A stretch of 64,000 nt of DNA from Boothiomyces macroporosus (GCA_027604185.1 JADGKB010000059.1:1-64000); one strand, 5' to 3'. Positions 11,824 to 23,134 are shown, counted from the stretch's first letter. Notes: a model not told the origin generated them from the sequence alone. Numbers and translations: made by a program.

Positions 11824-12280
11824 ATGATTTCAATCGCATCTCTATTAAACGAGGAAGTAGTAACCAAGGCTGAAGCTGTGCACTATTCCCCATACCCATA
11901 TCCCAAGTCAAAGCCAAGAACTTCTAGTATTGGTACATATTAAATTGACATTAGAAAATCTACTTCATGCAAGCGATCTAATCGCAACCCAACCACAAAG
12001 ACTCGCACCTATCAATACCAACTTGAATTCTTTCCGCACCGACTACTTTAGTGATGGAACTAATTCGCCAGTATCTCCAAATGGAAATCGACCTTTCCCA
12101 TGCAATCGTTGCGATCAAACATTTTCCAGAAAGCATGATTTAATTAGACACGAGCGTATCCATACCGGAGTGAAACCATTTCAATGTACTAGATGCGGGA
12201 AAGGGTTTGTTCGCAAGGACGCCTTGAAGAGACATGAGGCTATGGATGTTGAAATCAGGAGATTTCGCTGTGTAGTTTAA
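11824..12280 (+). CDS. C2H2 zinc-finger transcription factor
   Basis: Small nuclear DNA-binding protein, 144 residues, exons 11824-11932 and 11955-12280 with a 22-nt intron. It starts MISIASLLNEE, a motif common at the N-terminus of fungal regulators, followed by a tyrosine/proline patch and a disordered linker. Finger 1 (CNRCDQTFSRKHDLIRHERIH) is complete, joined by the TGVKPF linker to finger 2 (CTRCGKGFVRKDALKRH), whose second zinc-binding His is missing at the expected spacing. The protein ends soon after, with a Cys near the C-terminus. Confidence 0.82.
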
Positions 12281-12438
12281 AGGATGGACTCCATTGTACC
12301 ATAATTGCATCTTAATATATTGTTTTATCTAGCCTTATCACTCTGATAACCCTCTTAACTGATCTTGGATCATTGACAATGCAATGATGAGATGGCGTAT
12401 TTTTGTCAGGTGCAATTTAGACTTTACAAAAAACAATC

Positions 12439-13925
12439 ATGTCCCTCTTGGAATTTCCTCTTCCTCCCACAATACAAACTGGAGATCAGCAGTGGTCATT
12501 ACCGGAACCAAACACTTTTGTTTCCCCAAATAGCAGTGACACATCAGACTCTGAAATTGAGCAACTTGTAAATCCCGAAGAGCCAGCAACTCACTCATTT
12601 TACATCAAACCTCAGCATCGACCAGTGAAGGATATATTTTTCTTATTTTTGTATGCGGGTTGCCTGTTGATTTTTATTGCAGTAGGATTTTATCAAGTAT
12701 TTTCAAACACATCAAATATCGCAATCACCAAATCTATATTTTACCTTCTTGTCAAAAATGCAGGTAACTATATAACTGAGAAAGGTTTGCTTTCCACACT
12801 TTCATTCCTATCGATTGTTGGATCACTAATATGGCTGTTTTTGCTCAAGCAATTTTCAAAGGTAAAAATCAATTAACAAGGCAATCATCGTTGCTACCGG
12901 GATATTTGTCCCAGTAAGTATCATCTCTATATCCATTTTCAGCTTGGCACAATTCATAAAGGAGGGGAGATCCAAAGACTCGATTTTCGAACTTAACATG
13001 ATGTCTGTTTTGTCTGGATTTGGGATCTTGCTGGGTATCTACACTTCATGGCTTACATGGAAAAATCGGAAACTTGCCACTATTCTGGATAGCATAGTCA
13101 AGTTGTCTATGGTTATTCTAAGGGCAAATCCAAGTTTGATCTTACTGTCTTTCTTTTTAACTGGGGTGCATATTCTGTTTTCTTTGTTCTGGTTTTGGGT
13201 ATTTGTCCACATATTCCTTCACGGCACACCAGTCTCTGACGGAAACAAGATTTCGATCGTTTTGAATGATTCAGCACCTTGGATTATCTTTTTATTCCTT
13301 CTAATGTACTTTTGGACATCATCAATATTAAAAAATCTAGAAAAGGTAACGGTATCTTCAGTAGTTGGGGAATGGTATTTTGACAGGTTTGATAATGCTA
13401 CACCTGTTGATAACACCTGGTGGCATTTTGAATATGTTTTCTGTAGGAGTCTTGGTACAATTTCATTTGCTTCATTGATTCTTGGTATCATCAAATCCAT
13501 TCAGTATATGGTCAGACAGATAGAGGTTCTTCCAAATTTAATGTTAGCGTTTTTCTAGCAAAAAGTTTTTGTCCAGAAGATTTGTACTTGCTGTATTGGG
13601 ATTCTTGGAAAGAACAATCAGCAATTTCAACTCTTATGTTCTGGTATATGTTGGATTAGCAGGCGAATCACTGTACGCTTCAGCCTATCAATGCACAAAG
13701 CTCTTTCGAAGGAATCTCGTTCTTGGATTAGTAACAGCAAATATCTCCAGATTATTTTCTCTTGTTGGAAAGTTATTGGTATCATCATTCATTGGTTTAG
13801 TGTGTTTCTGGAACTCATATTCTATCATTGACGCAAATGGAGGAGAATGGATAACTGCAGCAATCTCGTCAATCATTCCGTTCTATGTGATGGGAATATT
13901 GACCCATGTTCTTGAAACAACGTAA
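12439..13925 (+). CDS. choline-transporter-like (CTL/PNS1) membrane protein
   Basis: Polytopic protein of the CTL/PNS1 family, 481 residues, exons 12439-12861, 12881-13525, 13548-13925. A disordered N-terminus of about 60 residues precedes roughly ten hydrophobic segments. Family signs are VVGEWYF followed by a loop and R-S-L-G-T-I-x-F-A-S-L-I (the conserved gate/helix region), then a basic stretch, FNSYVLVYVGLAGESLYASA and a terminal membrane pair. Introns are 19 and 22 nt; the second uses the nearer AG, because the AG 11 bp further on breaks the frame. Transported substrate in fungi is unsettled. Confidence 0.88.
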
Positions 13926-14077
13926 ATTCTTGAATAATTTAGAATTGACACCACATTTGTATGCTATTTGATTGATTTGGATCAAAACTCTTGCCACAAT
14001 GAAAATGCACATCGTATATTTTCAAGGTCATTAAAGTAAATATTGTACAATGAATAATGAATATATTGATAATTAGT

Positions 14078-15561
14078 TTAGTCATCAGTTTCGTAAATTT
14101 TTTCAGGTAGTTGAAACGGAACGGTCTGCAGCGAAGATTTGCTTGGAGAAATCGGCAGCGCCTGAAGTGTTTCTGATTTAGATCGCTGATGGATTTCTGG
14201 TATATATGGTGAATTGACTTTGGGTGTAGATTCAATTGTCGAATTTTCATACTTTCTAGTAGAAAAACTCTTTCTGTGTAGCATAGGTGCAAGAGCACCA
14301 GGTTTTTCATAAGTAAATATACTCCCAATGTTTAAACTTGGCTTTTCAACCGCCAGCATTTTATGATATTCTTTCAAGGTAAAAACCACATAGCTTTTAT
14401 CATAGTATATACTGGATATTTCTTTGTCTTTCTTTTTTAAATCAGGCATAATTCTTGGTGGGGGTTCTGTGAATGAATCGTTGACCCACTTATCTTCCCG
14501 CAATTCATTCATAGAAGCTCTTTTATTCGGATCCTTCACAAATATTTTCTGAAAAAGATGAATCAAATCTCCAATTAGCAAAAATCTACCCTCAGAAAAT
14601 CTTTTTAATGGTCGATATCGTATCTCTTTGATATTTCTGTAAAGAAGTGTTAGTGTTGCCCCTTGAAAAGGTGTATTTCCTGTCAACATCACCCACAATA
14701 TAACTCCCATTGACCAAATGTCTGCTTTGGTGCCAACATAGGGAATTCCTGAAATTACTTCTATTGCTGCATAGTTTGGAGTTCCACAAAATGTCTAATT
14801 TAAAAAGGCCGTACAACCATATAGTCTTCTATTTTTGAATTAAACATTCTGCTAAATCCAAAATCTGTAATAAGAATATTTCTTTGTTTATCCAACAGGA
14901 TGTTTTCTATTTTTAAATCACGATGGACAATATTAGCAAGGTGGAAATGATCGATTGCTGATATTAACTGACGAAAATATTTTCTGGATTCCGCCTCTGA
15001 CAAGTATTCAGATTTTTTAATATAATCAACCAGCTCTCCTCCTTCAGCGTACTCCCTTCTATTAACAAGAACCAATACATAACAATCAAGCTTTCCTCTT
15101 CAGTATCAAATACTTGAAAAATCTTGATAACATTGGGGTGACTAAGTTGCATTAACACTTTAACCTCCGCCAAAGTAAACTACTAACTACCTGCAATTTC
15201 CCTTGGATCCCTGACTCATCGTCATCCTTCCGCAGGTAGCTGACTGAAGGGATATTCTTATTAGCTGATAAGTCAATTAACAATTTAGAAAATTCCGAAT
15301 CTTCCTGATTGAGAGGATTCCTCTTTTTTCTGCTTGTATCCAATGCCGCAATTCTTTGTTTTTCCATTTCCTCTCTATTCTTCTTACTTTTATTTAATCT
15401 CTCTTGCATAATTTTCTTGTTTATAATCTTTATCGCGACCTTAAATTAAAAATACCACTGACTTTACATCCTGAATGTATGTGTATACCCATTTTTACTT
15501 TTGAAAAAGAGCCTTGCCCCAAGGTTCTTCCAATTCTATATTCGCCCACAATGTTGTTCAT
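14078..15561 (-). CDS. Ser/Thr protein kinase, SNF1/CAMK-like
   Basis: Protein kinase of 465 residues. Minus-strand exons: 15561-15463, 15439-15191, 15170-15079, 15058-14818, 14794-14078. Motifs: glycine loop LGQGSFSKVKMG, VAIKIINK, HRDLKIEN, TDFGFS, CGTPNYAAIEVI (APE-like) and WSMGVILWVMLTG, typical of the CAMKL/SNF1 branch. A charged insert of about 75 residues lies between the catalytic Lys and helix C. Intron 2 is best read as 15171-15190 ending in TG, which keeps the helix-C glutamate (AEVKVL); the nearest AG gives a 26-nt intron and replaces that Glu by Gln. The C-terminal 150 residues are Ser/Pro-rich and likely regulatory. It shares a 39 bp gap with the divergent MFS gene. Confidence 0.88.
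15171..15190 (-). other. apparent GT-TG intron in kinase gene
   Basis: Twenty bases between exons 2 and 3 of the kinase, starting GTAG and ending TTTACTTTG. Removing exactly these bases keeps the conserved Glu of helix C. The alternative AG six bases downstream makes a 26-nt intron, longer than any other in the window. Confidence 0.6.
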
Positions 15562-15600
15562 GATGCGAACAGAAAATTATGTCATTTTTTCTTTCTCATA

Positions 15601-17249
15601 ATGGTTGAGTACGATCCTCAAGAACAAGAGCTTGTTAAACGTATAGATTCGAAAGTCATTCCATCGCTAGTTCTAGTAGTGTCCCAAGTGTCTCTTTACA
15701 GATTAATCAACTTACACACAATTTCGCCACTCTACGAGTACGCTGGAGTGGATGCATTTTTCTCAGATAGCAGCAGTTTAATGAATATTTTCCTAAATAT
15801 CACGTACTCTATTCGTAATAATTTATTGATATAAAGCTTCGCTAGTTACTACTGGGTTGTTAGTATTTGCAACACGAAAGTATAATCCAAAAATAGTTTT
15901 GGGGAGGTATAGCTCATTGATAATCGTAGTCTAATTGCAGTATCAGCAGCCGTCCTCTTTTTCTGTTCGTTTGTTCACGATAAAACAGGATTAATTTTCC
16001 TTTGGATGATTGGAGGCACGGCCAACTCAGGGTAAGGAATAGTTAATAGAAGTATATATCCATCTTCAATAATGTATCTTCAATATTTTTATACGAAAGA
16101 AGAATCAGCAGTACGATTTGCCGGAGTCTTATGTGTATCATATGTGTTCTCAAATATCATCTCCGAGTTAATTCTAAATTTTATTGGAGATATATCTAAA
16201 AGTATGCAAGCGTTTGGTATTTGGCACACGTATTTTTTTAATTAAAGTATAGGCTTCTACTAATCCACTCAATTATAAGTGCCTTAATTGCAATTGCAGT
16301 ATTTGTAAACCTCCCTCCATATCCAGAAAATTGTACATTCTTGAATACTGCTGATCGAATTCTTGCAAATGCTCGTGGTCGAGACGGATTTGGAAATGAA
16401 GATGAATCTATCAGTAGGAGTTCTCGCGGGAATTCCCCATCGAATTTGAAGTTTGTTACAATTCAACTCAAAGATATCCTATTTGAGTCTAAAAATTATA
16501 TTGTAGGACTACTTTTCCTGCTTTTCTATTGTAATCTAGACAATTTGTCAGTAATTACTCCAGCTATATCGGAGCAAGCCTATAATATTAGTTGTATCGT
16601 TAATTGTGATTACTTGGAGTTGGAACACGATAAAGGGGAACAGTTGGTTGTTTTGCTTCTGACATTGGCACCCATGGCAGTGGGCTGTATTCTCTCATAT
16701 ATATTCTCAGTCAAAACTGATAAAACAGGAAATAGAACATTCCAAGTTGCGATCGGTCTATCACTTACTACATTTGGTTACTTGGTGCTGTCAATATCAG
16801 AATTACTATTATCAAATTTAGGGAAATATTTATTTGGATTATTTCCAATTGTAATAGGAATGATGATTGCACTCCCAGCTTTACTTGCACATGCTATGGA
16901 TAATACTCAAAGTGACACCTACAGAATCAGTGTATCAACGTTGGTTATAGGTATTGAATACAATTTTAGTCCAATGATTGTGTCGCTATTCGGTATTCAT
17001 GGCATTAGTGAACGAAATGTCGTATCTTTCTTTTTGTCAGTGATATCTTTAGGGTTGCTGTACTTTATCCACCGTCAAACTCAACAGCTAGAAGTTGCCC
17101 GAGGCCCTGGACTTAGAAGGCTGTTGAATGATGCAGACGAAGCGAAAGCGTGGGAAGATGGATTTGAAATGGAACTTACAGATATGGACTTTAAGAAGAC
17201 TGCAAACGTAGAGGGTTGGAGCAGCAATGACGATTTAGGTAGTATTTGA
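15601..17249 (+). CDS. MFS transporter, anion:cation symporter-like
   Basis: Major facilitator carrier, 520 residues. Exons 15601-15814, 15837-15906, 15930-16031, 16050-16229, 16253-17249; introns 22, 23, 18 and 23 nt. The start EQELVKRIDSKVIPSLVLVV matches the ACS (Dal5/allantoate-type) N-terminus, and NLPPYPENCTFL matches the characteristic central-loop phrase. About 12 hydrophobic segments are visible. The family signature around helix 4 is degenerate, so this is a divergent member. The 18-nt intron (16032-16049) is one of the two shortest found here. Substrate cannot be predicted. Confidence 0.82.
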
Positions 17250-17284
17250 TTATATATAACTTATATATTTATTTTTTTATATTT

Positions 17285-18556
17285 TTAAGGTCTCCAGGTG
17301 ATCACATCGATCGCTTGTTTGGCTGCAACTGCAACAAATTGATGAGGTGATTCTCGAGCTAAACTTTTAAGTTTATCTAGAGATTGATGAAGCTGAAATC
17401 GACCCCTGTAATCCTCCGCACAGTTCGTTATAGCCTTTGTAAGGTTTAGTTTACCTTTATCGAATTTAATTGAACTAGTTCGTTGTCGTCATCTAATAAC
17501 CTACTAAGAATTCTTACTACATTCTCCCTCACCAATATTCTTTTTGCGTCGCAATCTATACTAATGCTATAATCAGCTTTTCTTACCTCATCAATGCTCC
17601 AGCTGCTGCTGCCCTGACTGAGCTTTTTGAATTTCCCAAAAGTGAAATCAGTGTAGCAATTACTTCTGAATTACAAGCCAATCGTTTGCAATCATGATAG
17701 AAACTTGGTTAGAACAAATATACCAAAGTACCATGATACATTGACAGGTTGCTACTTGAACTTCAACCACTGGACTTGCTTTTGCGACTTCAGAAAATAC
17801 ATCTAATGCATTTGAAGCAATCGCAATTGATGGCATATAAAGCGCGTCTCCTTTGCTAATGCAATTATAACAGGTAGTTAAAATATTGACTTGAACATCT
17901 AGCCTTTCGCCTGGTAGTCTTTTAATCAATCTTTCGAAATTCTTTGACTCCAACAACTGTGCTACACCTGGAGAATTTAATATTTTACATACCTTCGTGC
18001 TGAGTGGTGATGTTGGCTAGTGTTTCGTGAATATTCTTGCGAACGATATCGCTGGAATCATTAAGCTATATTTTAAACCAAAGATACATTTCTTGCAAGT
18101 TTTTCCATATTCATAGGAGATGCCAAAATCGCATTTCTTCCAATCGCATGGTTAGAAATAGTGGAAAGAGCTTCACTAGCTTTTTGCCTGCAAGTAATGT
18201 TTTCAGAAGGAAGAAATCCAACAAGATGATGGATAATATTTTCAGATATTCCTTGAGAAATATTTTCTGGTGAGTGAAAAAGCTCGTTTAGACTAATCAG
18301 CGCTTTCTGTTGTCTTACTAGTTGAGCAGTTGATAAATCAGCAACCTTATTAACAAATACATACTAGATTTGGAATAGCTTTTCTTCCATAAGATAATTG
18401 ATTATTAATTGGAACTGCATTCGAAGGAATTGTGGATAACAGAAGCGCAGAGGCCTGTCCCGGATTTCTAGGGAGCGATGGCGTGCTACCTAGCGTATAC
18501 ATTGGATGTTTTGTGGTAATTCCATTGAATTCCTCAGTAGGTTTTATATCAGTCAT
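17285..18556 (-). CDS. RSPH14: radial spoke head 14 homologue (armadillo repeats)
   Basis: Armadillo-repeat protein of the axonemal radial spoke. Minus-strand exons: 18556-18365, 18345-18088, 18065-17993, 17967-17724, 17703-17587, 17566-17455, 17434-17285; 381 residues versus about 350 in animals. Matching landmarks are SYGRKAIPNL, VRQQKALISLNELFHSPE, the SNHAIGRNAIL helix, VRAAAAGALM and the terminal QAIDVITWRP. Six introns of 19-25 nt are required, and each restores the frame. Its presence implies a motile cilium at some life stage or very recent loss. It converges on the MFS gene (35 bp apart). Confidence 0.85.
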
Positions 18557-18647
18557 AGTTGGCAAAGTGCAATTTACGTCACTCTCCCTAGTAAGCAACC
18601 ATACAGAAGACTTGTATATGAATATGTCTCTCAAAGTTTTTCTTTAA

Positions 18648-19513
18648 ATGAATCTCATCAGGAAGATTTATAATGCAAGTACAATACACAGTGTTAATGG
18701 ACAAATTAGACGGTTCAGTTCTGCGTTTCATTTCCCAGAGGCTATAAAGACAAAGGAAGATGCCAAGAATTTTGTGTCTCTTCAAGAAGCAAAGCTGATT
18801 GACAATTTCAACAAAGCGGATATTGCAGTGTTGCAAAATTCATCAGTAGAGATTCATTCAGCAATTCGGTCAACATTTGCTAATATACCGTTCTGGAAGC
18901 TTTTCTGGATGGGAGATTACCTGGCTTCTCATCTTTACGAAAAGTTGAAGAACCACAACTTTATAAAAGCAGAATATCAGGTAACGCATTTCAGTAACTC
19001 AGATGGCATATGCTGTCGGGAAAGCGGAAGGTGCACTGGATCAGACTGTTTTCATCATTCAAAAGAGCTTGGACGAAGAAAAAGTGAAATCACTACTAGA
19101 AATGTCTTACCATGCCTTTGATCCGTTTATACTTAGAAATCAAATAGCTGCTGAGGATAATTCCCAGTATTTTACACAGTTGTCAAAACAAGTGAATTCT
19201 TTGGTGAGGAATCAGATCGTTTATCAAGTAATTGCTACTAACTTAGTTTGGGATAATGACTCTTGGATTATTAAGCCTGCACTTTGGAGTACCGCTTGTG
19301 GTTGCACTGCCATCTTCACTATTGGGGTCTGTTATTGGATTGCAATGGATGAACTTGAGATATTCGGGTTTCCAGCGAACATTCATCGCCTCCTTTAGCG
19401 AATCTCACCAAAAGCTATCTATGAGGCTGAGAGTAAAATTATACTAATAGCAGAGCATTTTTGCCAACGAAATTCAAGAAAGGACAAAAATCATTCAATC
19501 AGTGTTGAACTAA
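18648..19513 (+). CDS. mitochondrial two-helix membrane protein, unknown family
   Basis: Reconstructed from exons 18648-18980, 19003-19227, 19247-19432, 19451-19513; 268 residues; introns 22, 19 and 18 nt. The start MNLIRKIYN with Arg and no acidic residues for about 28 positions looks like a mitochondrial presequence. A helical domain follows, then a hydrophobic hairpin (about 185-225, GIMTLGLLSLHFGVPLVV plus a second segment), then a charged, probably coiled C-terminus. I do not recognise the family; the layout recalls inner-membrane proteins with a matrix-facing coiled tail. Without the second intron the frame ends early at 19398, but the spliced version ends cleanly 4 bp before the convergent uS13m gene. 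Confidence 0.75.
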
Positions 19514-19517
19514 TATA

Positions 19518-19919
19518 TTATTTAGTCAATCTCCTTAAGGTAGAAAACGCTCTCGTCGCGGCGCTCTTCAAAAATTGACCATTCAGTCTTTTTGCAGTTT
19601 GTGCATTAGTATGTGTACGTTGATGTTTAACTGGCTTTCCTGTAGCATGTCTCATACCTCTGTACGAGCCCATGTTAACTAGATTCTGAATTCTGTTTTC
19701 TGTGCTTCTTTTTAATTCAGCCTCAATATGCATAGTGTTTAGCAGCTGAGATAGTTTTGTGAGTTTCATTTCCGACAAGTCTGAAAGCCTACACTGAGGA
19801 TGAATCTCCAATTGATGACAAATCTTTTCCGCTGTCTTTCTTCCTATTCCATAAATTGATGTGAGGGAGATGCGAACCAGTTTTTCGTCAGGTAAATTTA
19901 TTCCCAGAAGGTACAACAT
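19518..19919 (-). CDS. SWS2: mitochondrial ribosomal protein uS13m
   Basis: Small-subunit mitoribosomal protein S13, 133 residues, single exon. It starts MLYLLGINLPDEKLVRISLT, then the helix-hairpin-helix SIYGIGRKTAEKIC, the basic RNA-binding RGMRHATGKPVKHQRTHTN segment and a C-terminal tail. The size equals that of organellar/bacterial S13. Tandem with NOP58 upstream on the same strand (88 bp apart). Confidence 0.95.
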   Translation of the reverse strand: MLYLLGINLPDEKLVRISLTSIYGIGRKTAEKICHQLEIHPQCRLSDLSEMKLTKLSQLLNTMHIEAELKRSTENRIQNLVNMGSYRGMRHATGKPVKHQRTHTNAQTAKRLNGQFLKSAATRAFSTLRRLTK

Positions 19920-20007
19920 GAGAGATGGTTAAAAAAAATTGGGAATCAGAAAGAGACAAAGTGTGGCGCAGTGGATTTCTTGAAATGAAAATTAGTTTTA
20001 TTAAGAA

Positions 20008-21528
20008 TTACTCTTTGGATTTCTTCTTTTTCTTCTTTTCTTCATCTTTTGATTTCTTTTCTTCCTTGTTTTTCTTTGCCTGCATCAGCGTTCACTTTAC
20101 CTTCTTTTCTTTCTTTGGTTTGACTTCCTCATCGTCATCCGCCTTTCTCTTCTTGTCAATTACAACATCAGTGGTAGTATTATAGGCAGGTGCGCTATTA
20201 TTAGAGAATGGTTACATTGAGTATTCGACCTTGGAAACTTCCTTTTTAGATTTGCTTGTATTAGATTTCTGAACAGCTTTTCCTTCCAACTGCCTTAATC
20301 TGTTTTCAATCTTTGTACGAAGTTCAACACCCACTTCAGGAGTTTCGGCATCACCAAGAGCATCACATCTAATAGCAAGAGCAGCCTTAGTGGCTAATGT
20401 ACGAGCAATCTTTCCTTTGATTTTAGGTCCGGCTTGACCAACTAAGGAAGCATGGTAAATAAGACCATATTTAGGAGTATCGTGTTTGGATTTGAGTGCC
20501 CTGAAAAGTGCTTTTTCAGCACCCAAGATTTGAACAGTAGACGCTGGCTGTTTAGAGAGATTCATTAGGGATCCCGCATGTGAAATTAATCTGGCACCAA
20601 CCAATTCACCGACAAGACAAGTCAAATTTGGAGCAATTGCAGCCATGCGATTCTTCAAATAGTCATATAATTGTGCACGGTATTCAGAAATAGAAATAAT
20701 TTGGTCACATAAATAGGTAATGTTTTCAATATCTTCTTCGGAAATTTCAGTTCCCATGGATACTTCAGCAGCTTCTTTCAATGCAGTTTCTAGCTCTTCA
20801 GGCAAGATATCAGAAAAATCCGTGGTGGAAGCGTTTGTTCTGAATCCCATTGCTTTGATAGTCTTGGCAAATGCAACATTGTCAACGATAAGTTTTGCAA
20901 TTTCTGGAAAGTGCCAGCCATACCTACGGTAAAAAAACGATTACCATTCCTTTACCCGCATGGAGTAAGTGTTCAACTCCTTGTCCAAGTCATCTAATAA
21001 AGCAATGGCTTGAATAATCATAGTGTCAACCTTGTCTGGAGAGAACTTCAACTTATAACGAGAAAGCGAATGTGACAAACCCAAGACCATTGCGTTCATG
21101 TCGGATTCAGCCAAACCAGCAATTAAATTGGACAGTTGTCCTCTAATTCCACGGAATACTTCATTGACAGCTTGATCGGAAACCACTTTAATACCCAGTT
21201 TCTTTGCGATTGCAGATCCCAACTTTGCATCAGCTACAGCAAGTGTATCCTTTAAATCCTTGTCTGTGAATTCAGTGGTCAAGAAAGATTTCAGATTTTT
21301 ACTGATTTTGCCTTCCACTAATGCAGTAACTGCTGATAATGCTTCAGTAGTATTCTCAAATTTGGCAAATGCCTTGAGTTTTACACTATTTTTAGGATCG
21401 AATTACGCTTTGTTTGCCTTCTCTGCTGTAGCAAAATGCTTGTGAATATCATCAGGCTTTTCCAAAGAGCCGTCATCCAATAATTTGAACAGTGCATACC
21501 CCGCTGACGTTTCGTATAAAATCAACAT
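20008..21528 (-). CDS. NOP58: box C/D snoRNP core protein NOP58
   Basis: Nucleolar scaffold of box C/D snoRNPs guiding rRNA 2'-O-methylation. Minus-strand exons: 21528-21407, 21385-20945, 20923-20216, 20194-20101, 20079-20008; 478 residues; all four introns 21 nt. The N-terminus [20 protein letters not shown] is diagnostic of NOP58 rather than NOP56. Further landmarks are [26 protein letters not shown], the Nop domain [32 protein letters not shown] and a Lys/Glu-rich tail (KKKKSKE end). The start at 21528 is preferred over upstream Met codons in the same frame. Confidence 0.97.
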
Positions 21529-21593
21529 TTCTACAAATTCAAAATTTTTTATTTTTTTTTCAACGATTTTTTCGAGCAAAGCCACATCGACTT

Positions 21594-23134
21594 TTAAGAG
21601 AAAGCTTCTTCCCTACAGGACTTTGTAACAGTTTCCATTGCTTTAATGAACAACATTCTAGATTTCGAAGCATCATAGCCGGTAAATTGAACAGTGAATG
21701 AATTGGATGCAAGTTCTTTTGCGCTTTGCGAAATATCCGAAGGTGAGGTTGTATTTGTTGGTCTGTTGGAGCCAACTGGCGGCGATGACAGGGTAATCCT
21801 GATGGTGTTAGGAACAGTGTCATGCAAATCAGTTATATCAGTTTCTAAAACATCCAGCCATCGAATAAACTTGAATGTGTAGTCAGCACCACTGCTTCTT
21901 GCGAAAGCATTCAACACAGTCTTCTTTTCGGCCAACGCAATCATTAGTAAGTCGGAACAAAGCGTAAGTCTAATATTTCTCTTTGAAACCGCGCATACTG
22001 CGTCAGAGTTAAGAATCAATCGACGTTTGTGAGATATTAATGGTGGCGGACAATTCTTTGTTTGTTCGAATGCCTCAAAAAGACCAGTAGCTTCCTCTTC
22101 TTTTCTCTTTTTGTCATTTACAGAATTCGCAAGACCCAACACTGATTCAAAGGCGGTTTCCAAATTAGACATATCTGGATGGTCCTTTGGAGTTTTCGCA
22201 ACCAATTCTAGGTAAGTCGTAAATATACCTTTCAAATACAGGTGATATCTCGTGGTTCTCTGGACGGGAAATACAAGCGAATCTTTCAAAGATTGTCGGT
22301 TGGTGTCGACTTTACTTTTAGAGGCCTCCAAAATGAACTGATTGTACTCATTATTGTCCTTTTCTAAACCCTTGATCGCCCTTTGAGAGGCGCTGTAGTT
22401 ATCGATAAATCGGCTGTATAGCTTCTCCAATTCTTGAACATGTTTAATAAATAACGAGCCTATCAAAGTTTCTGTTGTTGACCAAGAATTCACGACTTCC
22501 TCCAGCTCATTTGAAAAAGAAAGATGAAATTGCAATAGCTCAGCTGGGGTTTAGAAAGTAATTACGGATTCCAAAGAAAATCATGTTTGCCGTATGCTCA
22601 CTAATGTAACCCCTTTGCACCAATTTCTTTCTATAATACTCTGGTTAGTATATATTTACATTTTCCAGTACTCCTAGCTGCGCAGTGTAATTCTTTTCCG
22701 TTTCATACATATCCCATACAATTGCACCTCGTTTTTCCACAACCATCAAATCCTTTGCTGATTCTGCCAGCGTTCTTCCATCCACACTATCGTTTTGTTG
22801 TGAAGCTTCAATTGGCCCAGAGTAATGATCCCAGGCATCTGGCGGAAGAGCACCTGCGTTAAAGAACCGTATTACCGGCAATTGAATCCATTAACAATGG
22901 CATAAAAGTGCCTTCAAGTTCAACGTCTACTAGCGGGCCATACATTTCTGTTGCCCTTGCAAGCGGCGGGACTTCCCCAAACTGAATTTCATTGTACATT
23001 TCCAATTTCTCCAAATCCCAAGGTTCATGCACTCCTCCCATTACAAACGGACCCAAATATTCGTTGACTACTTTCCATTCAAGGATTTTATGTTGGGCAT
23101 TGTTTTGCAGTGGAGATTCCCTCTCTGAGTTCAT
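21594..23134 (-). CDS. RhoGEF with DH-PH module
   Basis: Guanine-nucleotide exchange factor for Rho-type GTPases, 491 residues. Minus-strand exons: 23134-22876, 22853-22660, 22638-22566, 22543-21594; introns 22, 21 and 22 nt. The DH domain (about 130-325) shows VWDMYETEKNY, IFFGIPELLQFH and FPVQRTTRYHLYLKGI; the PH domain follows (about 345-485). An unusual N-terminal 125 residues carries no domain I know. Intron 2 must end at the second of two overlapping AGs (CCAGAG), since the first leads to a stop. It lies 65 bp upstream of NOP58 and is divergent from coronin. Confidence 0.9.

Noticed and set aside
19228..19398. Early stop at 19398 in the mitochondrial membrane-protein gene
   Set aside because: Removing the 19-nt GTAATTGCTACTAACTTAG intron and an 18-nt one gives a longer protein ending 4 bp before the next gene; the early stop is an intron-retention artefact.
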